This document shows positions 1-10,080 of a DNA stretch of 64,000 nucleotides, piece by piece. Position 1 is the stretch's first letter, and each line of letters starts with the position of its first letter. The position numbers were made by a program, and so were the translations under genes. The DNA is from Certhia americana (lineage: Eukaryota > Chordata > Aves > Passeriformes > Certhiidae): the NCBI GenBank assembly GCA_018697195.1, contig JAGMWU010000122.1, positions 1,537 to 65,536 of the forward strand. Direction: 5' to 3'. The notes under the pieces are model-generated. The model was not told the DNA's origin. It did not search any database and saw nothing but the letters and a program-made list of their open reading frames with translations.

Positions 1-1000
1 CAAAGCCCCTGCGGCTTTAGACGCTAAAAGCATCTGCTGAAAAAAAACCCTGAGATGTGCTGAGAGAGCCCCTTCATTGAAGTAACAGGAGAGCTCTTAC
101 TATCCCTGGGCTTCCCAGAGAGGGAATGAAGCACCTTAGCAATGGCTGGGGTTAATATACCCCTCACTCGTTCCCAGGATGCCCGGGGAAAGAGGAGGAG
201 GCAAATCCCACCTGGTATAAAAGCTCTTGAAGGAGATACAGCTGCTTGGCTCCTCTGACTTAAATTTAAGGTGAGTAAAGGGCTGAGTAGAGAAAAAGCC
301 CCTTGGGGGAAGTAATAGTACATTCTTTTTTGCTATGACTATGTCAACCATAAAGAGCAGAGGCAGGATAAGTAGTAAAGGTTTGTGTTTTGGCAGCACA
401 GATAGGTAAGTGGGATGATCTGTTGTTATTTTGAATAATTATTTCTTAGCGATTATTGAGTAGTAGGCCACACTTAACTGAGTAGGGTGGACAGGGACAG
501 CAAGGGCAGGGAGAGTGTAGGTGTTATTGGAACCTCTAATGAGGGCTGTATACATTGTAACAAAAATGAGAGAAATAATAGACTCCTGGGTGGTAGTAGG
601 GCTCTGTATGTGCTGGGCTCGTTCCAACATAAGATATTTGGTATTGGGGCACAGGTAGAAGTGCTCTGAGGTACAGATTTAAGCCTTTAAAATGCTGAAA
701 GACAGAGAGCTTCCTGCAGCTAAATCTTTTAAAGTGAGGAAAATGAGGGACGTTTGCCTCCATTTAAACTGATACAATGGCAAAGAAATAGTTTCTGCCC
801 TTAAATTTAATCCCCTAAAATACTGGGAAAAGAGAGGGCTTCCTCTCTTTAAATCATGTGATGGGAAAAGGGTGATTTTTCTCTCTATTCAAACCCCTGA
901 GATGGAGGGGCAACTGGGTTTCCCAGTCAACTTAAACATTGAGAGGGTGAAAACACAAGAGTTACCTTTAATTCAAAACCATAAAATAACGCTGCTCCCT
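1..1000. repeat. degenerate tandem repeat, roughly 40-45 bp period
   Basis: Between about 660 and 1000 a loose motif recurs every 36-47 bases: a TTTAAA-like block, then a CCC-TGAGATG or TAAAATGCTG block, a GGAAA/GAGAGGG purine stretch and a CTTCCTCTC-like pyrimidine end. Copies begin near 680, 722, 765, 802, 849, 885 and 931. Related pieces occur near 41-85 and 255-310. Copies are diverged, so period and borders are approximate. No gene is supported in this stretch. Confidence 0.4.
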
Positions 1001-1289
1001 AGCCCCTACCCCTATGGGCTCCCCCGGACTAGCAGAGTACCCTGCACAGGTGTGCCCGGGGAAGTTGCCTCTGAAGGCAATTGCTCGTACCTGCTGCACC
1101 TTGGCGTGAGGGGATGAGATAATAGAGAAAGGTTCTGCCGCTCGCCTCCTCCCCTACACAGCCCCTGAAACACCGGGCTGGTCACCTTCCTTTCCGTAGA
1201 AGCGAACCGTCCTTCTTGTCCGGGTGCCCGTGGCCAAAATTGAGATTCTGCCTCCAAAATTATCTAAGCCCTAGGTTTGTAATTGCCGA

Positions 1290-1910
1290 GGAAATTTTCC
1301 ACGGATCGTAAGCGAGTACCTGTTGCATCCCGCGAGGTGGGCGGGGACGCTGAGGAGCAGCGTCATCGGGAGGAGACTCCCATGGAAGGAGCACTCCTCA
1401 CAGCGCCTGGTACTTTTACGTTATTTTCCCCAGTTATGTCGTCCCTTGCTCACGCCCCGGATTGTGAGGGTACTGTGTTCTCTCTTCTCCGGTGGATCGC
1501 TTTGTTCCCCGGGCTGCTGGTCAGCCGCGCGGTCCCGCTCCCGCCGCGCTCCGCTTCCGGTACCGCTGCCAGCAGCCGCGGCGGGAGCGATCCCGCTCGG
1601 CTCGGCGCGATCCCGCCCCCGGTACCGCTAACTCTCCGTGCCTGCGGCTCTGCCGCGTTCCGATCGCCCCGGCTTGGCACCGCTGGCCGCGGGCTGAGCC
1701 TGACGGCTCCGGCCCCGAGCCCGGCGCGGAGCACAGGTACCGAGAGCCGGTGTACCGGGGGGGGGCGGCTTCCGTGGGACACCGCACTACAGATCCCAGA
1801 ATGCCTCGCGCCGCAGGGTGTCTCCGCTTCCGTCCCGGTTTAACGCCGGCGGTGCATGGGTGCGCGTGGAGGAGACGGAGATGTCGCTGAACTTCGGCTC
1901 ATTTCCCAGG
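1290..1910 (+). promoter_or_regulatory. CpG-island promoter with ZNF143/STAF motif
   Basis: The stretch is rich in CpG, with GC-box-like runs and no obvious TATA box. At 1786-1804 the sequence ACTACAGATCCCAGAATGC matches the long ZNF143/STAF site (ACTACAnnTCCCAnnATGC) at every fixed position. Such sites mark strong housekeeping promoters close to the transcription start. It lies about 77 bp upstream of a start codon at 1881 that is followed by a perfect splice donor, so transcription to the right is the simplest reading. Start-site position and activity are inferred. Confidence 0.65.
1881..1909 (+). CDS. exon 1 (coding part) of the candidate microprotein
   Basis: Nine codons plus two bases. 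The ATG has a purine at -3 (GGAGATG) and the donor CCCAG|GTGAGT fits the consensus well. The split codon AG|G encodes Arg with the exon at 4108. Confidence 0.4.
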
Positions 1911-4234
1911 TGAGTGGTGTTGGAAGGGAGGGAGGAAGTGAGTAATTAAGTAAGTTCTCATGCCTCGCAGTTTCCCGGCAGACACGGATCTCTGCTCTGG
2001 GGGCCAGGACAGCTGCATTTCAGGCATGCGATGGGTAATGGGCACCATTGCTTGATGCTGTGTTCTGCCTACCTCGACTGGCAAATGCTGCTGCTCTTGG
2101 GGATTGAATATTGACACGGAGACTCTGGAGACGTGGAACAGTCCTCGCCCTTGCAGGTGGGTCTATGCCTCCCTTGGAGGCTCTGATTTGCTCTAGATTG
2201 CCAGAGGGGGAAGATGCCAGGGAAGCCACAAAGTCTCAGCTTGCTTTTTTTGCCAGGTACCCTGGAGTGAGTGCAGTGACCCCGAGGATGGAGAGAGGCT
2301 CAGGATGAGGCAAAGAGCCTTGGGTAAACCATTTTCCAGTAAATGACAATTGTGTGGAAAGGTTTGTCTAATACTTGGTGCTTTTGTTCATATTGTGCGC
2401 ATTTCCTTTTTTAATGAATATTTGAGTTCTGGGGCACTGCATTCAAAGGCAGTCAAATGTTTCCTAGTCTGTGATATCGTATCTTCTAATCTTTTCTATT
2501 TGGTTTTGTGTAGCAAAATTGGTTTTTGGTTTCATCCTCTGTACTTGAGGGCACACACATTGCATTGACCCTTCTGCATGCAGCAGTCTGTGTCCTTCCA
2601 ATTCCTTAGTATATGAATGGAATTTAAATTAAAGATCCAAATCCTGACAAGCTTGTACGAACTCCAAAGCCTCTGCAAGGGTTTTACAGCCAGGGAGGGA
2701 GACGAGTCTGGAGTCTGTCCCCAAAAACCGGCTGATGGTTTGTTTTGACCAGGCAGAGGAGTAATTGTGGAGTCCCTAGGGCTGTCCTTGTGGAGAAAGG
2801 TTTATTTATGTGCCCTGGGTTTACTCAGTGTCTCTTCAAAAAGATGGAAACTGATTTCATTGAAATGCCAGAGGTGCCCAAAGCATTCCCCAGCCAGAGC
2901 TCAGAGCCAGCCCTGTGGGAAGGGGTTTAATGCCCATTTTCCCAATCCCTCGAGGCAGAAGCACTGGAGCGCTCAAGCCAAACGTGCCCGAGGTGCTGAG
3001 GGCTGGCAGGAGGCAAATCCAGGGATTGGACAGTGTGAGTTTGCACTGCTCCTGGAAACCCAGACCTGGAGCTGTGCTTCAGAGATGCTGCCTCACTCAA
3101 GCCTCCTTTTAAGCTCAGCATCCTTCCTGCTCCCTTGGGGTTAGTGTTGCTCCCTTTGCTGCTGTTCCCCAATATGGTTATTGTTACTGTTGTTGTTGTT
3201 TCTATTATTAGTATTATTATTGTAAATTTCTGCTCCCTTACCTTCTGTAGCCCTTTGCTTCCCAGAGGTGGTGCTTTAGGAAAGCCCCTCCAGCCTGGGA
3301 AGGTGCTTTTGGCTCCAGACACAGTGCCGGTCCCCAGGAGCAGCGGGACCTGTGCTGTCCCCAGCAGGTGAGGCAGAGGTGCCTTTCCTTCCTTCCCTGC
3401 TGCACTTTGGGTTTTCAAGGGGTCTCTGGGAGAAGTTCTTTGTCACTCCAGGGCAGAAATAGCTCTGGTCCCACTAAAAGCAGGAGCAATCATTTTATCC
3501 TTGTTTTTGGATACACATTTTGTGTTTTCTCTCTGTTGCTGACACCGTGTGGTAAAGCAGCAGCTCCCAACTTTTCAGTGCTGCTCCCTAGAATAATTTT
3601 TATTTGTGAAACTGTGAATTCCCTGCTGGAATCCCACTCACAGCCCCTCCGATCAATGTTTAAGGTCTCACACCCTGACTGGGACAATTTCCTGTCTCTA
3701 GACACGGAAAATGAGGCAAAACTCAGACTGGATTGGAGCCAGAATCCAAATGGGAAAAGAGGCAGCATGCTTGGCACGGGGGTGTTCCCTGCTGGGTGAC
3801 ACCTGTGTGGAACAGGTCCTTCTCTTCCTCTGTCCAAAGTCCGATGGCAAAGGATACGGTAACTCACGACTGAGGCCTGGATTGAAAATGGTTCTGTTGA
3901 AATTAGACAAAGAATGCAGTAAGAAAAAATAAGCATCCTTTTTATGTATGAAAATAGTAGGGAATAAAGTGTTGAAAAAGGGCACTTTTATTTGATGCCC
4001 TCTCTCATTTTTTATGGATAAAACCCAATAGAGAGCAATCAGAAGTGGTAAAGCCAAGAGCCTTTGGGTTCCGGTAGGCTTAATTTCCATTTTCTCCTCT
4101 CTTTCAGGACAGGAAAGCCCACTGAACTCATCCCATCTGTGACAAAAACTGGTGTTCGAGCAGCCAAACCAAACAGCTCCAGCCTTGCCAGCCTGCACTG
4201 GAGGGCCCCTGGTCCTGCCTGTGCTGTGGGTTAA
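1881..4234 (+). CDS. candidate two-exon microprotein gene, 51 aa, function unknown
   Basis: I do not recognise this gene. Exon 1 coding (1881-1909) starts MSLNFGSFP and ends at CAG|GTGAGT. Exon 2 (4108-4234) follows a pyrimidine-rich tract and CAG acceptor. It completes an arginine codon and continues TGKPTELIPSVTKTGVRAAK before a TAA at 4232-4234. The two exons join without a phase fault, and a ZNF143-type promoter precedes exon 1. The peptide is basic and Ser/Pro/Thr-rich, with no membrane segment or domain. A weak donor (G|GTTAAGT, about 4228) could extend it to further exons. A long noncoding RNA with chance coding potential is the main alternative. Confidence 0.4.
1910..4107 (+). other. 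intron of the candidate gene; unique sequence
   Basis: Bounded by GTGAGT and a CTCTCTTTCAG acceptor. It contains a short TTG/ATT-rich simple stretch near 3178-3225. I see no coding exon, mobile element or RNA gene in it. Confidence 0.35.
4108..4234 (+). CDS. exon 2 of the candidate microprotein
   Basis: Begins after TCTCCTCTCTTTCAG and stays open for 41 codons to TAA at 4232-4234. Composition is protein-like over the first 30 codons, then Gly/Ala/Pro-rich. The 3' end is uncertain because a possible donor lies just before the stop. Confidence 0.38.
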
Positions 4235-4985
4235 GTCCCCACTTGTCCCCAGAGTGTTGCTATTCCAGAGGGATCTGCTCTGGTTTCAGGCTGCCCTTGT
4301 GCCTGCAGTCCCCAATGCCTGGCAGCCAGAGAGCTCTGTCCAAAGTGGCCTTTGCCACCTTGTCAGGGGTGTGGTGACAGCCCCGGGTGCAGGTTGAAGG
4401 TGGGAGACACCACGCCCTCTCCTGCAACTCGGCCAGAAAAGCAGAAAGAAAAGCAGCCCCGGCCTTAGCAGCTGCCATCACTTTGGCCTGGCAACACTTA
4501 CCTGCAGGAAACACCCTCTGCAACTTTCCAGAACTTCAGCCATGGAGCAAGGGAAGCCTCACGCCCTGACATTGGTTATTTCTCCCTGCAAAGGGATATT
4601 GCACAAGCAAATTTACAGTTGTTACATAAATCCTGGAAAGGGCAGGAAAATCAGGGTTATGGAAGAGTTTGTTGCTGTCATGTTAGCTGCCAGTCAGTTC
4701 TGCCTTAGAGCCATTGCAGGGGTGGATCTGCATCTGCAGCATTAGCAGCAGAGAAGGAGCTGCATTTGTATAGGAATTCCCTTGCGGGCAGCCACTCCCA
4801 TCCCAAGCAGGACCTTCTTCATGACCCTGAGCTTAGCTCAGGTGCTTGGAGCAGGGTGCTGAGAAGGCCAGGATTCTGCATTTCAATGCCCAGCTACAGC
4901 AATCACTTCTCATCATTTGACTTGATGATCCTCGTGCCTCTTGGCAACTGGAGGGTCTGGAAATAAAGAACAAACAGTTTTCACT
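4235..4985. other. no recognisable feature
   Basis: Moderately GC-rich unique sequence. Short open frames exist on both strands but show no domain, splice consistency or repeat structure. Confidence 0.5.
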
Positions 4986-4989
4986 GGCT

Positions 4990-6330
4990 TTTACACACTC
5001 AGGGTTTATCCAGTGGGGAGTGCGAGCCGCAGAGAAGGTGGGGGAGAGGAGGGAGAGTACCAGCTCTCACCCGGCAGGTGTCAGATGAGCCGCCAGAGCG
5101 GGACCGAGCCCCGGTGGGGCTCCAGCCCCGTCCCGGGCACAGCCGGAACGGGAGAGGCAGCGCCGGCCTCGGCTCCAGCGCCTGTCCCAGAGCGGCCGTG
5201 CTGGGCAGCGGCGATGCAGCCCCGCTTGTTCGGCGGGGTCGCGGCGGTCGGGGCTGCGGGCAGAGGGAGGGGGATGCGGGCGCTGCTGTGCGCAGGGGAT
5301 GCGGGGCCGCTCCGGGAGCGCGCACGGAGAACTGCAGGCGGCGCTGAGGGAGCGGCGGGCTCGGGGCGGTGCCGGTACCCCACCCACTTGCAGCCGCGAT
5401 CCAGACTCTGCTCCTGGCGGGCCCGGTACCAGCATAGCCACGGCTCCCCGCGGCCGCAGAGGCACCGTACCCGGATTCCCGGCAGGACCCGAAACCCTGG
5501 CCGGCCGCAGCTGGAGCGGCAGCGTCCGGCTCGGCCCCAGCGCTCCTCCCGGAGCGGCTCTTCCCGCACGCGGCGATGCCGGTCCCTCTCCCAGCCCCAA
5601 TCTGGCCTCGGTCCTCCGGAAAGAAGCCGCCCCGTTCGCCCCTACGCCCTTTCCCTATCCCCCTACACACTCCAAATCTGCCCAGCCAGAACCAGAGCTG
5701 CTTTCAAGCAAATACGACAGGATGCTGCTGCGAGCTGTCCTTTTGAGCAGCAGCAGCAGTTCCTGGAGACCGTCCCCAGCTGGCTCAGCCCGGACTGCAG
5801 GCTACACTCAGCGACAGCTGAAAACGGGGAGTTGAGACTCCCCCTGGGAAGCCCAGCCCGGCAAACCGTGTGTCCCGCGCCCCGCCCTGCCCCTCTCACC
5901 TTTCTGTCAAAGAGAACAGCTGCCTCCTCCTGCTGTCTGCGCCCGGCTGCGGGCAGGGGGATGGTTCAGGCAGCTCGGCTCATGGTTCTTCCTCGATGCA
6001 TTTTTGTTTCCCTCCATTTCCCCGGGCCGCAGGACAGCGGGGGACAGGCGGCGGAACGGGAGCCCGGCAATGCAGAGGGGCCACTCACCAGACGGCGGCC
6101 GCGGCAGGACCCCGGGAGAAATAGGAGTTTTTAACATTTGCCTTTCCGCACCCGCCGGGCTCCCGCCGGGCTCCCGCCCCCCCCCGCGGCGTCGCCGAGC
6201 ACGCGGCAGGCGTCGGCACGCCTGGAAAAGCCGCGAAAAATCGCTCCGGGGGCGGTTTGGGATCGCGTTTTGGCGCAGGCGTCGAATAAACACCCAAAGG
6301 GGTCCTTGACTTTCCCCGCCCTTTCAGCGG
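4990..6330 (-). promoter_or_regulatory. orphan CpG island with minus-strand splice-donor-like sites
   Basis: Very GC- and CpG-rich, with many GC boxes. Long open frames on both strands follow from the lack of AT-rich stops and have no domain content. On the minus strand three donor-like sites face left: GTGAGT at about 6083-6088, GTGAGA at about 5897-5902, and GTGAGA at about 5066-5071. They would suit alternative first exons of a leftward gene. In human, MAP7D3 is transcribed away from ADGRG4 at this place, so it is a candidate, but I found no MAP7D3-like coding exon in the window. The direction is inference. Confidence 0.45.
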
Positions 6331-6407
6331 CCATCCAAGGAAGGTCGGCCGACCCGCGGCCGAGCGGCCATGCTGGCAGTGCCAGCAGCCCCAACCCGGC
6401 TCCTGCC

Positions 6408-6529
6408 GGCTGCCGGCTCGGGCGGTGGCTGCAGTACCGCTCTGTGCCCACAGGGTGGCAGCACTGCCGGCTGCCGGCTCGGGCGGTGGCTGCAGTACCG
6501 CGCTGTGCCCACACGGTGGCAGCACTGCC
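6408..6529. repeat. 61-bp GC-rich minisatellite, 2 copies
   Basis: Two near-identical 61-bp units at 6408-6468 and 6469-6529, each starting GGCTGCCGGCTCGGGCGGTG and ending GGTGGCAGCACTGCC. They differ at a few bases (for example GCTCTG versus GCGCTG). Confidence 0.95.
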
Positions 6530-6617
6530 GCCCAGCCCGACAGTCAGGCCACAGGCAGCGCAGGCAGGGAGGCAGAAAAGAACGCGTCCGACCCCCTTGG
6601 GAAACCTGCACAAAGAA

Positions 6618-7025
6618 ACCCTGCCTCTAACCAAAGAAGCACCAAAAAACACCGTGATTTTAAACTATGTTTTTCCCATGTTTTTATTTAAAGTTATATC
6701 CATAATTTATGTTAATATACTATATTGATATGTGCATAGAATAATATCTATCATGATAGATTATAATAATATATACAATATTTTTTACATTACATATATA
6801 TATTTATTACCTACATTTCTTTATATTTTATGTATACATATATTTCTATAACTTTATGTATTTATTACATGTTTATATATCATTTTTCTATTATTTATAT
6901 TCACATTCTTTATAAAACAACCCTGTCTCTAACCCAATAAAATATTTCAAAACCCAAAAAAAGTCAAACACACATTTAAACAGAAAGATCTACTAATAAA
7001 AAATAAAAAGGTAATAATAAAAAAT
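6618..7025. repeat. AT-rich satellite monomers (one full, one partial)
   Basis: A full monomer at 6618-6919 is followed by the first ~105 bp of another. The second is cut by the GC-rich block that begins with CTCGG repeats at about 7026. Confidence 0.8.
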
Positions 7026-7455
7026 CGGCTCGGCTCGGCTTGGCTCTACTCGGCTTCGTTCGGCCAACTCGGCTCCGCCCGCTGCGTTCGGATCGACTCG
7101 GCTTTCTCCGTCTGTTCTCGCCTTTCTCCGGCACTACTCGGGTTTTTCCGTCACTACTCGGCTTTCTCCGTCACTACTCGGCTTTCTCCGTCAATACTCG
7201 GTTTTCTCCGGCAGTTCTCGGCTTTCTCCGTCAGTATTCGGCTTTCTCCGTCACTATTCGGCTTTCTCCGTCACTACTCGGCTTTTTCCGTCACTACTCG
7301 GCTTTCTCCGTCACTACTCGGCTTTCTCCGTCACTACTCGGCTCCGCCCGCTGCCATCGGCTCGGCTCGGCTTTTTCCGTCAGTATTCGGCTTTCTCCGT
7401 CAGAACTCGGCTTTCTCCGGCAGAGCTCGGCTTTCTCCGCCAGAGCTCGGCTGCA
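7026..7455. repeat. 20-bp minisatellite, about 17 copies
   Basis: After a short CTCGG-rich lead, the unit TCACTACTCGGCTTTCTCCG repeats with point changes from about 7091 to 7340. It resumes from about 7365 to 7452 after a GCTCCGCCCGCTGCCATCGG interruption. The 20-bp period is out of register with codons, so the open frame across it is a by-product. Confidence 0.95.
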
Positions 7456-7752
7456 CGGGAAGGCGGGGCCGCCTCTCGTTAAACACGCCCTGCTCGGGGT
7501 TTCCCGGGGCCGCCTCCCGGCCCGGCCATCACACGGACACGAACGGGAGCGCGGGGTCGGGCGGGAGCTCATTAGGCAGTGACTGCACTCGTGCTAATTA
7601 ACGGGCACGAGAACACGGGGCTCGGGGTTCGGCCGAATTCGGCTCGGTTCGGTAGAACTGGGCTTCCTCCGTCAGAACTGTGCTTCGCCCGTTGCGTGCC
7701 TCTCGGCTCCGCTCGGTAGGGCTGAACTCGGCTGTCTCCGGCACAGCTCGGA
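7456..7752. repeat. GC-rich spacer with degenerate CTCGG-type repeats
   Basis: Unique GC-rich sequence at 7456-7600, then scattered GGCTCGGTTCGG and CTCCGTCAGAACT-like pieces related to the 20-bp unit up to the start of the duplicated block. Confidence 0.5.
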
Positions 7753-8066
7753 CCATCAAAGGAAGGTCGGCCGACCCGCGGCCGAGCGGCCATGCTGGCA
7801 GTGCCAGCAGCCCCAACCCGGCTCCTGCCGGCTGCCGGCTCGGGCGGTGGCTGCAGTACCGCTCTGTGCCCACACGGTGGCAGCACTGCCGGCTGCCCGC
7901 TCGGGCGGTGGCTGCAGTACCGCTCTGTGCCCACACGGTGGCAGCACTGCCGGCTGCCGGCTCGGGCGGTGGCTGCAGTACCGCGCTGTGCCCACACGGT
8001 GGCAGCACTGCCGGCTCGGGCGGTGGCTGCAGTACCGCGCTGTGCCCACACGGTGGCAGCACTGCC
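7753..8066. repeat. second copy of the GC block with four 61-bp units
   Basis: 7753-7829 repeats the 6331-6407 leader almost exactly, including an inverted repeat TGCTGGCA-G-TGCCAGCA. Units follow at 7830-7890, 7891-7951, 7952-8012 and a shortened one at 8013-8066. The first copy has only two units, so copy number has changed since the duplication. Confidence 0.95.
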
Positions 8067-8145
8067 ACCCGAGCCCCTCGGGAAAAACTCCTGCCCGTCG
8101 AATGCCCGCCCCCCCAAAAAAAGCCCCGGGGCCAGAAGTAAAGAA

Positions 8146-8930
8146 ACCCTGCCTGTAACCAAAGAAAACACCAACATACCCCTTATTTTAAACTATACTT
8201 CAATATTTGGATTTATAGATGCATTTATATTCACGTACTCTATATATCTGTACAATAGAATACGTAGCACCATCTAGATTAATATGATACACTATTCTTT
8301 ACATTATATATTCTAGATATAGAATTACATTACCTACATTTATTCAGATTTTATGTCTATATATATTTCTACACCTTTATGTATTTATTACGTAGTTGTA
8401 TATTTATATTTTATGTAATTTATGTTCACATTATTTGTCAATTCACCCTGCCGCTAATCCAATCAAAACCCAAAAACCTTTTTTCTTAAACATTATGAAA
8501 TACTTTTCTACCTAGATTTTTCATATTGATCTCTATCGTTCATATTTGTACATTATCTTTAAATCTATTTATTTTATGATACATTATAACAATACATATA
8601 AAATACCCTATTTATATTATGTACTGTGTATTAATTATATATATTCATATTGCTTATATTTTATATGTATAGATATCTGTGTATTAATTATGTATTTGCA
8701 TAATTATGGTTTTAGTCTTATAGCATTTAGAGTTATATTAAGAAAACCCTGTCATTAAACAAATGAAAATAAAATAACCCATTATTTTAAACTATATTTA
8801 AACTTTATTTATGTTTATATTTTTAAATTCAGAATCATAATCTATATTTTTATAGATATGTTATAATAATACTTAGACTCCTATTTATATTATATATCAT
8901 ATTTAGAGATGGAATTAAAGACTGTTGGGT
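8146..8930. repeat. AT-rich satellite monomers (two full, one partial)
   Basis: Monomers begin at 8146, 8445 and 8746. The last decays into A-rich sequence after about 8920. Confidence 0.8.
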
Positions 8931-9400
8931 AACAAAAAATGAAACAAACCAAAAGCAAACAAACAAAAAAATAAATCAGCACCACAACCAAAACAGAAAG
9001 AAAAACGCAAACCACTTTTTGGAGATTATTCTTGCTTTGTACTGTAGTGGCTTGCTGTTACTGAAAAACACTAGATGGAACACTCGTGCAGTGCGAGGAA
9101 CACTGACAATTAGTCAAATGCACAGAAAACCAACACAGGAACACGGAAAACCCTGCTGAATTAAGGGCTCCAATATATGCCAAGCTTTGCTTAAAGGAGT
9201 GTCCTCATCAGCCTGCTTTCAAGCTGTGAAACAACTCACCTTCAACACCTCATGGGAAAGCATTTCTGCAATGCTTAAAAAAAAAAAAAAAAAAAAAAAG
9301 CCTTTGCTTACACACCATGTTGTAGCCCAAAACTTGCAGAAAACCCCCACCAAACAAACAATTCACCACACAGAGACAGCTATAAGAGTCACTCCGGTCT
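8931..9400. other. A-rich intergenic sequence with a 23-A run
   Basis: AC/AA-rich sequence. A homopolymer of 23 A lies at 9277-9299. No gene is seen. Confidence 0.6.
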
Positions 9401-9699
9401 TGGAGCACGAGTCAGGCTGAAGCTGTGGGGACGAGAAAACCAAAGGGGACGCTTCATGCTGTCGCTCTGGAAAGTGCAGAATGGCAAGGAGGGTTTTTAT
9501 TAGCTCGGGAAAGCGCACGCCCAGTTCAGTGGACACGGAGTAGCAGGGAGGGCGGGAGATGGATGCTGTGCTTTCAGAGACAAAAATAGAAATCAATATT
9601 TACGGGAAGCCAGAAGCCTACAGACCGACTGCTCAGAAGCCTTTGTTAAGAAAAATCCCCCGGGGTATCCTCCTAAGGGAGGCCAGAGGAACTCCCGGG

Positions 9700-10080
9700 C
9701 TGGGACACAGCCTCGGGCAGCGCCGCTCCCCCCACCACCCCAGCACAGGCCACCCGAGGCTTTCAGCTCCTTCACAGCCTTGGCAACGTTCCCACAGGTG
9801 CCAGGGGATTCCAGGGCCAAGTTCCCCTTCTCCTGCAGTTCCACGGGCATCTCCTGTCACAGCTGCCTGTGCAGAGCAGCCACACGCGACTCAGCCGTGC
9901 TCAGCCTCGTCTCCACAGCTTTGGCTCTCGTGTGCACCTGCAAAAGAGCCAGGGAAAGGAACTGGGTTACACACAGAATGGGGGCAGCACGGCAGGCACG
10001 TGTGAAAGGGCTTCAGAAAGGGCTCTGATCTCACAGCAACAATCCTCTTGCTTGGATTCTTTCCCTGCTACTCTCCTACT
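9700..10080 (-). pseudogene. possible coiled-coil coding remnant
   Basis: On the minus strand an acceptor-like CTCTTTTGCAG is followed from 9937 leftward by a heptad-like reading frame (RAKAVETRLSTAESRVAALH) that meets an in-frame TGA and then stays open to about 9750. Just upstream on the same strand, about 10080-10010, a frame reads KESKQEDCCCEIRALSEAL. The two recall the last-but-one segments of tropomyosin in order and spacing, but identity is low and no donor of good quality joins them. It may be a decayed gene fragment or chance. Confidence 0.2.

Larger units (their letters stand above)
6331..8930. repeat. composite satellite: AT-rich ~300-bp monomers with GC-rich minisatellites
   Basis: An AT-rich monomer starting at an ACCCTG(C/T)C...TAA core begins at 6618, 6920, 8146, 8445 and 8746. 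Spacings within runs are 302, 299 and 301 bp. The monomers share downstream blocks such as TTTTAAACTATA and TTTATGTATTTATTAC. Two GC-rich domains interrupt them: 6331-6611, and about 7026-8140. The GC block starting GGAAGGTCGGCCGACCCGCG at about 6339 recurs at about 7760. The whole thus looks like roughly one and a half copies of a higher-order unit of about 1.4-1.5 kb. No protein or RNA gene is supported here. Confidence 0.85.

Noticed and set aside
4941..6134. 397-codon open frame on the plus strand and a 223-codon frame on the minus strand
   Set aside because: Both lie in the CpG island where stop codons are rare. They start at non-ATG or poor contexts, are rich in Arg/Ala/Gly/Pro and have no domain.
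7091..7452. CRISPR-like array
   Set aside because: The repeats are directly adjacent with no unique spacers, and the window is vertebrate DNA.
7040..8177. Open frames of 90-200 codons across the minisatellites on both strands
   Set aside because: They follow from repeat units lacking stops. Their proteins are just translations of 20-bp and 61-bp repeats in shifting frames.
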